A DNA stretch of 64,000 nt from Nocardioides rubriscoriae (lineage in GTDB: Bacteria > Actinomycetota > Actinomycetes > Propionibacteriales > Nocardioidaceae): NCBI RefSeq assembly GCF_008087085.1, contig NZ_VIYJ01000006.1:1-64000 (forward strand), given 5' to 3'. Both the position numbers and the translations under genes were made by a program. This document shows, piece after piece, positions 7,973 to 17,011 of this stretch (positions are counted from its first letter, which is position 1; each line of letters opens with the position of its first letter). The notes below the pieces were generated by a model that made no database searches, was not told the origin of the DNA, and saw only the letters and a list, made by a program, of their open reading frames with translations.

Positions 7973-8024
7973 CCCGATAGTCGTGGACCTTCCGCACGCG
8001 TGCAGAAGGTCCACGACTATCGGG
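7973..8024. terminator. Bidirectional terminator with 20-bp perfect stem
   Basis: Positions 7973-7992 and 8005-8024 are perfect inverted repeats of 20 bases, with a small GCAC/GTGC pairing inside the loop. It fills almost the whole space between the convergent stops of gpsA (7970) and the PLP enzyme (stop at 8025). It can therefore stop transcription from both sides. Confidence 0.8.
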
Positions 8025-9107
8025 TCAACCGGTGGTGAGGGTGTCGAGGGCGCTCTCGAGGTCGGCCCACAGGTCCTCGACGTCCTCGATGCCGACCGAC
8101 ATGCGCACCAGCCCGACGGGGATCGAGGGCGACTCGGTCTTCCAGCGGCGTCGGCGCTCGAAGGTCGACTCGACCCCGCCGAGCGACGTCGCGTGCACCC
8201 ACAACGTGGTCTTGCGCACGAGGAGGTCGGCGGCGAGCTCGCCCTCGGCGAGGACGATCGCGACGATGCCGCCGAAGCCGGGGTAGCGCACCTCGCCGAC
8301 CGCCGGGTGGGCCTCGAGCCGCGGCAGCAGCGCCTGCGCGTTGGCCTGGGCCCGCTCGACCCGCAGGTGCAGGGTGCGCATCCCGCGCACGGCGAGCCAC
8401 GCCTCGAGCGTGCCCGGCGTGGATCCGGCCAGCGAGCGCCGGCCCTGGAGGACGTCGTGGAGCTCGTCGTCGGTGACGACCAGGGCGCCGAGGAGGGCGT
8501 CGCTGTGGCCGGCGAGGTACTTGGTGGCGGAGTGCACCACGATGTCGGCACCCAGGGCCAGCGGCTGCTGCAGCAGGGGAGTGGCGAAGGTGTTGTCGAC
8601 GACGACGGAGGCGCCGGCGGCGTGCGCCGCGGCGGCGATCGTCTCGATGTCGGCGACCTCGAGCGCCGGGTTGGTCGGTGACTCGATCCAGACCAGGGCG
8701 GCGTCGTCGCACGCCGCGACCACGGCCGCGGTGTCGGTGATGTCGACGAGCTGCCCGGTCAGCCGTCCCCGGGCCTCGAGGTCGGCGACCGCCATGATGC
8801 TGCCCTGGTAGGCGTGCTGGGGCAGCACGACCTTGGCGCCGTGCCCGACGAGGTCGAGCACCGTCGTCACGGCCGCCATGCCGGAGGAGAAGGCCAGGCA
8901 GCGCCCGCCCTCGAGCCCGCCCAGCACGTCCTCGAACGCCGTCCACGTCGGGTTGCCGTAGCGGCCGTACTCGAGGTCGCCGCCGGCGACGTAGGTCGAG
9001 GCCATGGTGATCGGCACGTTGAGCGGCTGGTCGGGCTCGTGGGGCGGGCGGCCCGCGGTCACCGCGACGGTCGAGGGGCGAAGCGTCGTCGGAATCGGGT
9101 CGGGCAT
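8025..9107 (-). CDS. PLP-dependent trans-sulfuration enzyme (cystathionine gamma-lyase/synthase family)
   Basis: A 360-residue member of the Cys/Met metabolism PLP family. YGRYGNPTWTAFED at the N-terminal side, AFSSGMAAVTTVL, ESPTNPALEVADI, VVDNTFATPLLQQPL and the PLP lysine in VHSATKYLAGHSD are all present. The family makes or cleaves cystathionine and homocysteine derivatives; sequence alone does not separate lyase from synthase. The ATG at 9107 is taken because it lies just before the conserved domain. Its start is only 24 bases from the divergent ddl start, so the two promoters must overlap each other's 5' ends. Confidence 0.9.
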   Translation of the reverse strand: MPDPIPTTLRPSTVAVTAGRPPHEPDQPLNVPITMASTYVAGGDLEYGRYGNPTWTAFEDVLGGLEGGRCLAFSSGMAAVTTVLDLVGHGAKVVLPQHAYQGSIMAVADLEARGRLTGQLVDITDTAAVVAACDDAALVWIESPTNPALEVADIETIAAAAHAAGASVVVDNTFATPLLQQPLALGADIVVHSATKYLAGHSDALLGALVVTDDELHDVLQGRRSLAGSTPGTLEAWLAVRGMRTLHLRVERAQANAQALLPRLEAHPAVGEVRYPGFGGIVAIVLAEGELAADLLVRKTTLWVHATSLGGVESTFERRRRWKTESPSIPVGLVRMSVGIEDVEDLWADLESALDTLTTG

Positions 9108-9118
9108 GTGCTCGAGGA

Positions 9119-9124
9119 TAGGGT
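9119..9124 (+). promoter_or_regulatory. -10 element for leaderless ddl
   Basis: TAGGGT begins 13 bases before the ddl GTG (9132), which puts the expected transcription start at or next to the first base of the start codon. There is no ribosome binding site, consistent with leaderless translation. Confidence 0.5.
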
Positions 9125-9131
9125 CGTCGCC

Positions 9132-10274
9132 GTGACCGGCACTCCCAGGCCCACTCCCAGGCCCACCACCCGGCCCCGCGTCGCCGTCGTCTTCGGTGGC
9201 CGCTCGACCGAGCACGCGATCTCGTGCGTGTCCGCGGGCAGCGTGCTGGCCGCCATCGACCGCGAGCGCTACGACGTCGTCCCCATCGGCATCGCCACCG
9301 ACGGCCGTTGGGTCCTCGAGTCCGGCGACCCCGAGCGGCTGCGGCTCGACGGCGCCGGCGCCCTGCCCCGCGTCGACGGCGACCGCGCCCCGGTGGCGCT
9401 CTCGCGCGTCGAGCACGGCACCGACCTCGTCGTCTCCGAGCCCTCGCACCCGCCGCAGACCCTCGGCGAGGTCGACGTCGTCTTCCCGGTCCTGCACGGC
9501 CCCTGGGGCGAGGACGGCACCATCCAGGGCATGCTCGAGATGGCCGGGGTCCGCTACGTCGGCGCGGGCGTGCTCGCCTCGGCCGTCAGCATGGACAAGG
9601 CCTACATGAAGGTGGTGCTCGCGGCCGCGGGGCTGCCGGTGATGCCGAGCATCACCGTGACCACGCGCTCGTGGGCCGCCGACCCCGACGCCTGCCGCCG
9701 GGCCGCCGACGCCCTGGGCTACCCGCTGTTCGTCAAGCCCGCCCGCGGCGGCTCCAGCATCGGCATCTCCAAGGCCCACGACGCCTCCGAGCTCGACGCC
9801 TGCCTGGCCGTGGCGTTCGAGCACGACCCCCGGGCCCTGGTCGAGGTGTCGGCCGAGGGGGCGCGCGAGGTCGAGTGCGGGGTGCTGCAGGCCCTCGACG
9901 GCACCCCCGAGACCAGCGTCCCGGCCGAGCTGCGGGTCAACGGTGACCACGAGTTCTACGACTTCGAGGCCAAGTACCTCCCCGACGAGGCGACCTCGGT
10001 CGACATCCCCGCGGTGCTGCCCGACGGCGTCGAAACCGAGATGCGGGCCCTGTCGGTGCGGGCCTTCGAGGCCGTCGGCTGCGAGGGGCTCGCGCGCGTC
10101 GACTTCTTCGTCATGCCCGACGGCTCGCTGGTGGTCAACGAGGTCAACACGATGCCCGGGTTCACCCCGCTGTCGATGTTCCCCCAGATGTGGGCCGCCA
10201 CCGGCCTCGACTACCCCGCGCTGGTCGACCGGCTGATCGCGCTGGCCCTGGCCCGCGGGACGGGCCTGCGCTGA
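9132..10274 (+). CDS. ddl: D-alanine--D-alanine ligase
   Basis: A 380-residue ATP-grasp ligase joining two D-Ala for peptidoglycan. It has VAVVFGGRSTEHAISCVSA, VFPVLHGPWGEDGTIQGML, FVKPARGGSSIGISKA (ATP-binding loop), DFEAKYLPDEA and NEVNTMPGFTPLSMFP (metal and substrate residues). The N-terminal 15 residues are Pro/Thr/Arg-rich and outside the fold. The GTG at 9132 is the only start close to the conserved VAVVFGG that does not run into the divergent gene. Confidence 0.97.
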   Translation: MTGTPRPTPRPTTRPRVAVVFGGRSTEHAISCVSAGSVLAAIDRERYDVVPIGIATDGRWVLESGDPERLRLDGAGALPRVDGDRAPVALSRVEHGTDLVVSEPSHPPQTLGEVDVVFPVLHGPWGEDGTIQGMLEMAGVRYVGAGVLASAVSMDKAYMKVVLAAAGLPVMPSITVTTRSWAADPDACRRAADALGYPLFVKPARGGSSIGISKAHDASELDACLAVAFEHDPRALVEVSAEGAREVECGVLQALDGTPETSVPAELRVNGDHEFYDFEAKYLPDEATSVDIPAVLPDGVETEMRALSVRAFEAVGCEGLARVDFFVMPDGSLVVNEVNTMPGFTPLSMFPQMWAATGLDYPALVDRLIALALARGTGLR

Positions 10275-10285
10275 CCGGTGCCCCG

Positions 10286-10810
10286 TCAGCCGTCGCAGCG
10301 TTGCTCGAGGCGCAGGTGCTCGTCCACGAGCGGTGACAGCTCGGCCAGGGCCGCCGCGGTGGTGTCGTCGCCCTGGAAGGGCTCGTCGGGGCGGTAGTCG
10401 GAGGGCACCACGAGCGAGACGACCGGGCGGTAGCCGGGCGCGGTCGCGCGCAGGTCGACGCTGGTGTCGTCGTCGGTGCCGTCGAGGATGAACCAGCCGA
10501 CGCCGTTGACCTCCTGGCAGCGTGACGTCTGGTCGAAGTCGCCGGGCACCGGCACCCCGCAGGTGACGGTGATCGCGGGGTCGCCGTACGCCGCCCCCAG
10601 CGCGTCGGCCGGGGACGCGTCGACCCGGTCCTCGTCGGCGAGCGAGTCGGGCAGGTCGGCGACGAAGGCCTCGCAGGCGGCGCGGTCGGCCGCGCTCAGG
10701 TCGTAGGAGGCGATCTCGGGCGAGCCGCTGCAGGCGAGCAGGACGACCGCGAGGGGCGCGAGCACGAGGGCGCCCCGGGCCCCACGGGACCCGGGGCGTC
10801 GCGGCGTCAC
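10286..10810 (-). CDS. DUF3515 family putative lipoprotein
   Basis: A 174-residue protein with an N-terminal hydrophobic segment ending in a lipobox-like VVLLACSGS (lipidated Cys at about residue 29), so probably anchored outside the membrane. The body (AACEAFVADLPDSL, then PGDFDQTSRCQEVNGVGWFILDG) is typical of the actinobacterial DUF3515 family that accompanies ddl and thiL; its function is unknown. The stop is 12 bases from the ddl stop. It starts (GTG at 10810) just after the stop of the Lrp-domain gene, so these two leftward genes are co-transcribed. Confidence 0.8.
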   Translation of the reverse strand: MTPRRPGSRGARGALVLAPLAVVLLACSGSPEIASYDLSAADRAACEAFVADLPDSLADEDRVDASPADALGAAYGDPAITVTCGVPVPGDFDQTSRCQEVNGVGWFILDGTDDDTSVDLRATAPGYRPVVSLVVPSDYRPDEPFQGDDTTAAALAELSPLVDEHLRLEQRCDG

Positions 10811-10812
10811 GG

Positions 10813-11049
10813 TCAGATGTGGACGACCGGGCACGTGAGGGTGCGCGTGATGCCGTCGAGGTTCTGCACCTTCGACACGACGAGCTTGCCCAGCTCGTCG
10901 ACGTTGCGGGCCTCGGCCCGCACGATCACGTCGTAGGGACCGGTGACGTCCTCGGCGAGCGTGACGCCCTTGACCTGGGCGATGGCCTTGGCCACCTCGG
11001 CGGCCTTGCCGACGTCGGTCTGGATCAGGATGTAGGCCTGGACGACCAT
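10813..11049 (-). CDS. Stand-alone Lrp/AsnC ligand-binding (RAM) domain protein
   Basis: A 78-residue protein, MVVQAYILIQTDVGKAAEVAKA...GPYDVIVRAEARNVDELGKLV, is a complete alpha-beta RAM domain without the helix-turn-helix found in Lrp/AsnC regulators. Such stand-alone domains form oligomers that bind amino acids and may modulate full-length Lrp proteins. Its partner is unknown. The ATG at 11049 has an AAAGGAG-like site upstream on its strand. It is divergent from thiL. Confidence 0.88.
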   Translation of the reverse strand: MVVQAYILIQTDVGKAAEVAKAIAQVKGVTLAEDVTGPYDVIVRAEARNVDELGKLVVSKVQNLDGITRTLTCPVVHI

Positions 11050-11166
11050 GGGTGCGCTCCTTTGCGGCGGCTCTCACTGCCCTGACGGTGGCGAGCAGGA
11101 GATCTGGCGGCCAACCTATCGCGGGGCTGCGGGCTGTCGATACCCGCCGTCTGGTGGGATGGCGTC

Positions 11167-12153
11167 ATGGCCCCACCCTCCTCGACGTCACCGTCGCCGC
11201 AGCCGGGTGCGACCCTGTCGGACGTCGGCGAGTTCGGCCTGATCGCCGAGCTGGTCGCGCACTTCCCGCAGGGCGAGCACGTCCTGGTCGGACCCGGCGA
11301 CGACGCCGCCGTGCTGCGGATCAAGGGCGGCCACGTGGTGGTGTCGACCGACCTGATGGTCGAGGGGCGCCACTTCCGCCGCGACTGGGCCTCGGCCGAG
11401 GACGTCGGGCACCGCGCCGCCGCCCAGAACCTCTCCGACATCAACGCGATGGGCGGGCGGGCGCACTCGCTGACCGTCGGGCTGGCCGCTCCGGCCGACC
11501 TGCCCGCGGCCTGGGCCCTCGACTTCGCCCGGGGCTTCGCCGCCGAGTGCGCGCTGGTGGGCGCCTCGGTGGTTGGCGGCGACCTGACCCGCGCCAGCGA
11601 GATCGTGATCGCGGTGACCGTGGTCGGGGCGTGCACGCAGGCGCCGGTGCTGCGGTCGGGTGCCGCTCCCGGTGACGTGCTGGCGCTGTGCGGTCGGCAG
11701 GGGTGGGCGGCCGGCGGGTTGGCGGTGCTGGGCCGGGGGTTCCGCTCGCCGCGGGCGCTCGTCGAGGCCTACCGCCGCCCCGAGCCGCCCTACGACGCCG
11801 GCCGCGCCGCCGCCGAGGCCGGCGCCACCGCGATGATCGACGTCTCCGACGGGCTGCTGGCCGAGGCCGGCCACCTCGCCGCCGACTCCGGGGTTGTCAT
11901 CGACGTCCGCTCGGCCGCCTTCGACCTGCCCGAGCCGCTGCGCGCGGTGGGGGCGGCGCTCGGCTCCGACCCGCTGGCCCTGGTGCTCGGGGGAGGCGAC
12001 GACCACGCGCTGCTCGCGACCTTCCCCCCGGGCTCGCTGCCCGAGGGCTGGACCGCGGTGGGCGAGGTGCGGGCCGCCGCCGCGGGGGAGCCGGGCTCGG
12101 TCACCGTCGACGGGGCGACGTACGACGGTGTGACGGGGTGGACGCACTTCTGA
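11167..12153 (+). CDS. thiL: Thiamine-monophosphate kinase
   Basis: A 328-residue AIR-synthase-fold kinase that phosphorylates thiamine monophosphate to the active diphosphate. It shows LVGPGDDAAVLRIKGG (metal/ATP Asp pair), STDLMVEGRHFRRDWASAED, NLSDINAMGGRAHSL, VVGGDLTRASEIVI and the second-site IDVSDGLLAEAGHLA. The first 18 residues are Ser/Pro-rich and may not be essential. The ATG at 11167 starts close to the expected family start, 118 bases from the divergent RAM-domain gene. Confidence 0.95.
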   Translation: MAPPSSTSPSPQPGATLSDVGEFGLIAELVAHFPQGEHVLVGPGDDAAVLRIKGGHVVVSTDLMVEGRHFRRDWASAEDVGHRAAAQNLSDINAMGGRAHSLTVGLAAPADLPAAWALDFARGFAAECALVGASVVGGDLTRASEIVIAVTVVGACTQAPVLRSGAAPGDVLALCGRQGWAAGGLAVLGRGFRSPRALVEAYRRPEPPYDAGRAAAEAGATAMIDVSDGLLAEAGHLAADSGVVIDVRSAAFDLPEPLRAVGAALGSDPLALVLGGGDDHALLATFPPGSLPEGWTAVGEVRAAAAGEPGSVTVDGATYDGVTGWTHF

Positions 12154-12160
12154 AAAACAA

Positions 12161-12190
12161 GAGGACCGCCACCCGAAGGTGGCGGTCCTC
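12161..12190. terminator. Bidirectional intrinsic terminator thiL/rpmB
   Basis: Arms GAGGACCGCCACC (12161-12173) and GGTGGCGGTCCTC (12178-12190) pair perfectly around a CGAA loop. The plus-strand run AAAAACAA just before it gives a U-rich tract for the leftward rpmB transcript, so it is a classical terminator for rpmB and a stem for thiL. Confidence 0.85.
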
Positions 12191-12228
12191 CCGACATGCT
12201 CCCGATGGTGGTCGGGAAGATCAGGGGG

Positions 12229-12414
12229 TCAGCGGCTGACCTTGCCGGCCTTCAGGCAGCCGGTGCAGACGTTGAGACGCTGGGGGGTGCCGTTGACCTT
12301 GGCGCGCACGCGCTGGATGTTGGGGTCGAAGCGGCGCTTGGTGATCTTGCGCGACCACGGCCGGTTGTTGCCGAAGGTCGGCTTCTTGGCGCAGATGTCG
12401 CAGACGGCAGCCAC
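12229..12414 (-). CDS. rpmB: 50S ribosomal protein L28
   Basis: A 61-residue L28 beginning VAAVCDICAKKPTFGNN and ending LNVCTGCLKAGKVSR. Both CxxC pairs are kept, so this is the zinc-binding (C+) form. The GTG at 12414 has AGGAG upstream on its strand. It is transcribed alone, divergent from the FakA-like kinase, and closed by the 12161-12190 hairpin. Confidence 0.96.
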   Translation of the reverse strand: MAAVCDICAKKPTFGNNRPWSRKITKRRFDPNIQRVRAKVNGTPQRLNVCTGCLKAGKVSR

Positions 12415-12547
12415 GGGACACTCCTGGATCGTTGACGTTCGAGAAAGATGTGCGGGCCCGGTGGTCCGGGCAACCGAAGAATCGTATCCGACGCGCCGCG
12501 CGGGTCGAAATCGTCGGCCCCCGACCCGGTCGGTAGCCTCGCCCGTC

Positions 12548-14209
12548 ATGGAGCAGGCCCCGGCGAGCGACCGTATCGAGCTGGCCGTGGTGCTCCGCTT
12601 CGTCGACATCGCCGTCGACGCGCTCGCCGAGGCGCGCGAGGAGATCGACGCGCTCAACGTCTACCCCGTGCCCGACGGCGACACCGGCACCAACATGTAC
12701 CTCACCGTCTCGGCCGCGCGCGACGCCGTGCGTCAGGCCACCGGGGGCGACCCGCGCGCCGACCGCGAGCAGGCGCTGGCGGCGTTCGCCCGGGGCGCCC
12801 TGCTCGGCGCCCGCGGCAACTCCGGGGTGATCCTGAGCGAGATGCTCGGCGCGATCGCCCGCCGGGTCGCCGGCTCGACGCCCGACGACCGCAACGCCGA
12901 GGTGATGGCCGAGGCCCTGCACGACGCCACGCAGGCGAGCTACCGCGCGGTGGGGGAGCCTGTCGAGGGCACGATGCTCACGGTCGCCCGGGCGGCGTCC
13001 GAGGCCGCACGCCGGCGCGCCGCCGAGGACGGGGCCCGGGCCCGCGACGTCTTCACCTCGGCCGCGGAGGCCGCGCGCGAGGCGCTGGCCCGTACCCCCT
13101 TGCAGCTCGAGGCGCTGAGGCTGGCCGGCGTCGTCGACGCCGGCGGCCGGGGGCTGAGCGTGATCCTCGACGCGGCCGAGACCGTGCTGACCGGACGTCG
13201 TCCGGTGGCGGTGACCAGGGCGGCCATCCCGGTGCCGCACGTGCCCGACCCCGGTGACCACGCCGACCTGGGCCCGGAGGGTCCGGCCTACGAGGTGATG
13301 TACCTCCTCGACGCCGGCGACGACGCCGTCGCGGGCCTGCGCGCCCGGCTGGCCGACCTCGGCGACTCGCTGGTCGTCGTCGGCGGTGACGGTCTCTGGA
13401 ACGTCCACGTGCACGTCGACGACGTCGGCGCCGCGATCGAGGCCGGCATCGAGGCGGGTCGCCCGCACCGCGTCCGGGTGACGCACTTCGCCGAGCAGGT
13501 CGCCGAGCGACGCGGCGCGCCCACGTCCGTGCCCGCCCCCACCCGCATCGGCCGCCGGGTGGTCGTCGTGGCCGCGGGCCCCGGGCTGGCCGGGCTCTTC
13601 GAGGCGGCTGGCGCCGTGGTCGTCCTCGGCGGACCGGGCAACCGGCCCTCCACGGGTCAGGTGCTCGAGGCGATCACCGCCTGCGGCGCCGCCGAGGTCG
13701 TCGTGCTGCCCAACGACCCCGACTCCGTGCGCGTGGCCCGCATCGCGGCCAGCACCGCCGAGGCCGACCACGCGATGCGGGTCGCCGTCGTGCCCACCCA
13801 GGCGCAGGTCCAGGGCCTCGCGGCCATGGCGGTGCACGAGCCCGGCCGCAGCTTCGACCAGGACGTCCTCGAGATGACCGCGACCGCCCGCCACGCGCGC
13901 CACGGCGCGGTCACGCTTGCGGCGCGCAAGGCGCTGACCATGGCCGGCTGGTGCGAGCCGGGCGACGTGCTCGGCGTGATCGAGGGCGACTTCGTCGAGA
14001 TCGGCGCCGACCTCTTCTCGGTGACCACGGCGATCCTGGGCCGCCTGGTCGCGGGCGGCGGTGAGCTGGTCACCCTGGTGACCGGTGACGGCGCCGACGA
14101 CCTCGGCGAGCGCGCCGCGGCGTGGCTCGACACCACGCACCCGACCGTCGACGTGGTCGTCTACGACGGGGGCCAGGAGCGCTACCCGCTGCTGCTGTCG
14201 GTGGAGTGA
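12548..14209 (+). CDS. DAK2-domain protein, FakA-like fatty acid kinase
   Basis: A 553-residue protein. Residues 10-190 are a DhaL/DAK2 kinase domain (ALNVYPVPDGDTGTNMYLT carries the metal-binding Asp residues; GARGNSGVILSEML binds nucleotide). The remainder is the C-terminal FakA-type region ending in VVVYDGGQERYPLLLSVE. In Firmicutes FakA phosphorylates fatty acids presented by FakB (DegV) proteins; the same role here is an inference, and no fakB is in the window. The ATG at 12548 follows a TAGCCT element at 12534. recG follows after 15 bases, a conserved pairing. Confidence 0.88.
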   Translation: MEQAPASDRIELAVVLRFVDIAVDALAEAREEIDALNVYPVPDGDTGTNMYLTVSAARDAVRQATGGDPRADREQALAAFARGALLGARGNSGVILSEMLGAIARRVAGSTPDDRNAEVMAEALHDATQASYRAVGEPVEGTMLTVARAASEAARRRAAEDGARARDVFTSAAEAAREALARTPLQLEALRLAGVVDAGGRGLSVILDAAETVLTGRRPVAVTRAAIPVPHVPDPGDHADLGPEGPAYEVMYLLDAGDDAVAGLRARLADLGDSLVVVGGDGLWNVHVHVDDVGAAIEAGIEAGRPHRVRVTHFAEQVAERRGAPTSVPAPTRIGRRVVVVAAGPGLAGLFEAAGAVVVLGGPGNRPSTGQVLEAITACGAAEVVVLPNDPDSVRVARIAASTAEADHAMRVAVVPTQAQVQGLAAMAVHEPGRSFDQDVLEMTATARHARHGAVTLAARKALTMAGWCEPGDVLGVIEGDFVEIGADLFSVTTAILGRLVAGGGELVTLVTGDGADDLGERAAAWLDTTHPTVDVVVYDGGQERYPLLLSVE

Positions 14210-14224
14210 GGCAGGGTTGAGGTC

Positions 14225-16450
14225 GTGATCTCCCTCGACTCGCCGGTGACCTCGGTGCTGGGCGACTCCAAGAAGGCCAAGGCGTTCACCGACGGACTCG
14301 GCCTACGCACCGTCGGTGACCTGCTCCACCACTTCCCGCGCCGCTACCTCGAGACGGGCCGGCTCACCAAGGTCGACGACCTGCAGCCCGGCCAGATGCT
14401 CGCCGTCATCGGCGAGATCGTGAAGAGCGAGGTCAAGACCCACCAGGACCGCCGTACCGGCAAGATGGCGGCCCGGGTCGAGACCTGGGTGCGCACCGAC
14501 GGCCCGCGCCTGCAGATCACCTTCTTCGCCCGCAACGCCAAGGCGGCCGCGTGGCGTGCGGGCAAGCTGGGCCCCGGCACCACCGGTCTCTTCCTCGGCC
14601 AGGCCAAGCTCTTCAACAGCCAGTGGCAGCTGACCCACCCCAAGTTCGTGCTCTTCGGCGCCCAGGAGAGTCACGACGACGACATCGCGACCGTCGAGGC
14701 CATCGGCGACCTCTACCCGATCTACCCCCTCACCAAGGGCCTCGAGTCGTGGGACGTCGCCCGCGTCGTCACCTTCGCCCGCTCGATGGTCGACGCGTTG
14801 CCCGACGTGGTCCCTGACTCCGTGCGCGCGCAGTACGACGTCGTCGACGCGACCACCGCCCTCGGCTGGGTGCACGCGCCCGAGGACCTCGCCCAGGTCC
14901 GCCGGGCCCACCGCCACTACCGCTTCGAGGAGGCCCTGGTCACCCAGCTGGTGCTGGCCAAGCGTCGGCGCGCGGTGCGCGAGACCGGTGCCCAGGCCCG
15001 CGACGGCGGCGACGGCGCGCTGCTGGCGGCGTTCGACGCGCGGCTGCCGTTCGAGCTCACGGCCGGTCAGCGCGAGGTAGGCGCCCAGCTCGAGGCCGAC
15101 CTCGCGCGGCCCCACCCGATGAACCGGCTGCTCCAGGGCGAGGTCGGCTCCGGCAAGACCCTGGTCGCGCTGCGCGCGATGCTGCGCGTCGTCGACTCCG
15201 GCGGCCAGGCGGCCCTGCTCGCCCCCACCGAGGTGCTCGCCCAGCAGCACCACCGCTCGATCACCGCGATGCTCGGCGACCTCGCCGAGGGAGGGGTCTT
15301 CGGCGGGACCACCGTCGAGCTGCTCACCGGCTCGATGACCAAGGCCCAGCGCACGGCGCCGATGTCGCGGATCGGCAGCGGCGAGGCCGGCATCGTCATC
15401 GGCACCCACGCCCTGCTCGAGGACAAGGTCCAGTTCGCCGACCTCGGCCTGGTCGTCGTCGACGAGCAGCACCGCTTCGGCGTGGAGCAGCGCGCCGCGC
15501 TCACCGACAAGGCCGGCAGCCCGCCCCACGTGCTGGTGATGACCGCGACCCCGATCCCGCGCACCGTCGCCATGACCGTCTTCGGCGACCTCGAGGTCTC
15601 CACCCTGCGCGAGCTGCCCGCGGGGCGCGCCGAGATCCAGACCAACGTGGTCAACCTCGTCGACCACCCCGGCTGGATCACCCGGGTGTGGGAGCGCGTG
15701 CGCGAGGAGGTCGACAAGGGCCACCAGGTCTACGTCGTGTGCCCGCGCATCGCCGGTGACGAGCTCGAGGCCAACCAGACCGACCTGCCCGAGGTCGACG
15801 ACGACGGCCACGCCGTGGCCCCCGAGGCCTCGAGGCCGCCGCTGGCGGCGGTCGAGGACGTCGTCACCGAGCTGGCCGACGGCCACCTCGCCGGGCTGCG
15901 CCTCGCGGTCCTGCACGGGCGGCTGGCCCCCGACGTCAAGGACGCCACCATGCGCGCGTTCGGCCTGGGCGAGATCGACGTCCTGGTCTCGACGACCGTC
16001 ATCGAGGTCGGCGTCGACGTGCCCAACGCCACCGCGATCGTGCTGCTCGACGCCGATCGCTTCGGCGTCTCCCAGCTCCACCAGCTGCGTGGTCGCGTCG
16101 GCCGCGGGGGCCTGCCCGGTCTGTGCCTGCTGGTCTCGTCGGCCGAGTGGCTCTCCCCGGCCCGCGAGCGCCTCGACGCGGTGGCGAGCACCACCGACGG
16201 CTTCGAGCTCAGCCGGGTCGACCTCGAGCAGCGCCGCGAGGGCGACGTGCTCGGCGGGTCCCAGTCGGGGCGCCGCTCGACCCTGCAGAATCTCCGGGTG
16301 CTCCGCGACGAACAGACCATCGTCCAGGCCCGCGAGGCCGCCGAGGCGCTCCTCGAGGCCGACCCGACCCTCGCGGCCACGCCCCTGCTCGCCGAGGCCG
16401 TCGCCGACCTCGAGGCCTCCGCCAACGCCGACTTCATCGAGAAGTCGTGA
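14225..16450 (+). CDS. recG: ATP-dependent DNA helicase RecG
   Basis: A 741-residue branch-migration helicase that remodels stalled forks and Holliday junctions. The N-terminal wedge/OB domain includes LHHFPRRYLETGRLTKVDDL. The motor has LLQGEVGSGKTLVAL (Walker A), VVVDEQHRFGVEQR (DEQH box), VMTATPIPRTVAMT and the helicase-C motif QLHQLRGRVGRGG with TRG-like residues after it. The length is normal. The GTG at 14225 follows the kinase by 15 bases. Its stop overlaps rsmD (GTGA at 16447). Confidence 0.97.
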   Translation: MISLDSPVTSVLGDSKKAKAFTDGLGLRTVGDLLHHFPRRYLETGRLTKVDDLQPGQMLAVIGEIVKSEVKTHQDRRTGKMAARVETWVRTDGPRLQITFFARNAKAAAWRAGKLGPGTTGLFLGQAKLFNSQWQLTHPKFVLFGAQESHDDDIATVEAIGDLYPIYPLTKGLESWDVARVVTFARSMVDALPDVVPDSVRAQYDVVDATTALGWVHAPEDLAQVRRAHRHYRFEEALVTQLVLAKRRRAVRETGAQARDGGDGALLAAFDARLPFELTAGQREVGAQLEADLARPHPMNRLLQGEVGSGKTLVALRAMLRVVDSGGQAALLAPTEVLAQQHHRSITAMLGDLAEGGVFGGTTVELLTGSMTKAQRTAPMSRIGSGEAGIVIGTHALLEDKVQFADLGLVVVDEQHRFGVEQRAALTDKAGSPPHVLVMTATPIPRTVAMTVFGDLEVSTLRELPAGRAEIQTNVVNLVDHPGWITRVWERVREEVDKGHQVYVVCPRIAGDELEANQTDLPEVDDDGHAVAPEASRPPLAAVEDVVTELADGHLAGLRLAVLHGRLAPDVKDATMRAFGLGEIDVLVSTTVIEVGVDVPNATAIVLLDADRFGVSQLHQLRGRVGRGGLPGLCLLVSSAEWLSPARERLDAVASTTDGFELSRVDLEQRREGDVLGGSQSGRRSTLQNLRVLRDEQTIVQAREAAEALLEADPTLAATPLLAEAVADLEASANADFIEKS

Positions 16451-17004
16451 CCCGCATCATCGCGGGCCAGGCCAAGGGCCGCCGGCTGCGCACCCCTCCC
16501 GGCGAGCACACCAGGCCGACCACCGACCGGGTGCGCGAGGCGCTCTTCAGCGCCCTGGAGTCGTGGTGCGGCTCGCTGCACGGGCTGCGCTTCCTCGACC
16601 TCTACGCCGGCAGCGGCGCGGTCGGCCTCGAGGCCTGGTCGCGCGGCGCCGGGGCGGTGACCTTCGTCGAGTCCGACAAGGCGACCGCCGCCCTGATCCA
16701 GGCCAACGCCCGCGACCTGGGCTTCGCCGCCGCCGACGTCAAGCCGCTGCGCGTCGTCACCGCGCTCGCCGGGCCCCCGGCCCAGCCCTACGACGTGGTG
16801 TTCAGCGACCCGCCCTACCCCCTGCCCGAGACCGACCTGGCCGACGACCTGCGGCTCCTCGCCGACGGCTGGCTGGCCCCCGACGCCCTCGTGGTCGTCG
16901 AGCGGTCGCGACGCAGCCCCGAGCCCACGTGGCCGCCGGGCCTGGTGGCCGATCGCGACAAGCGCTACGGCGAGACCCGGCTTTGGTACGGTCACGCCCC
17001 GTGA
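16447..17004 (+). CDS. rsmD: 16S rRNA (guanine966-N2)-methyltransferase
   Basis: A 185-residue class I methyltransferase starting VTRIIAGQAKGRRLRTPPG. DLYAGSGAVGLEAWSRG is the SAM-binding loop and FSDPPYPLP the DPPY catalytic motif for N2 methylation. It modifies G966 of 16S rRNA. The GTG overlaps the recG stop by four bases, so it is translationally coupled, and coaD follows at 17012 as in many actinobacteria. Confidence 0.95.
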   Translation: MTRIIAGQAKGRRLRTPPGEHTRPTTDRVREALFSALESWCGSLHGLRFLDLYAGSGAVGLEAWSRGAGAVTFVESDKATAALIQANARDLGFAAADVKPLRVVTALAGPPAQPYDVVFSDPPYPLPETDLADDLRLLADGWLAPDALVVVERSRRSPEPTWPPGLVADRDKRYGETRLWYGHAP

Positions 17005-17011
17005 GCCAGTC

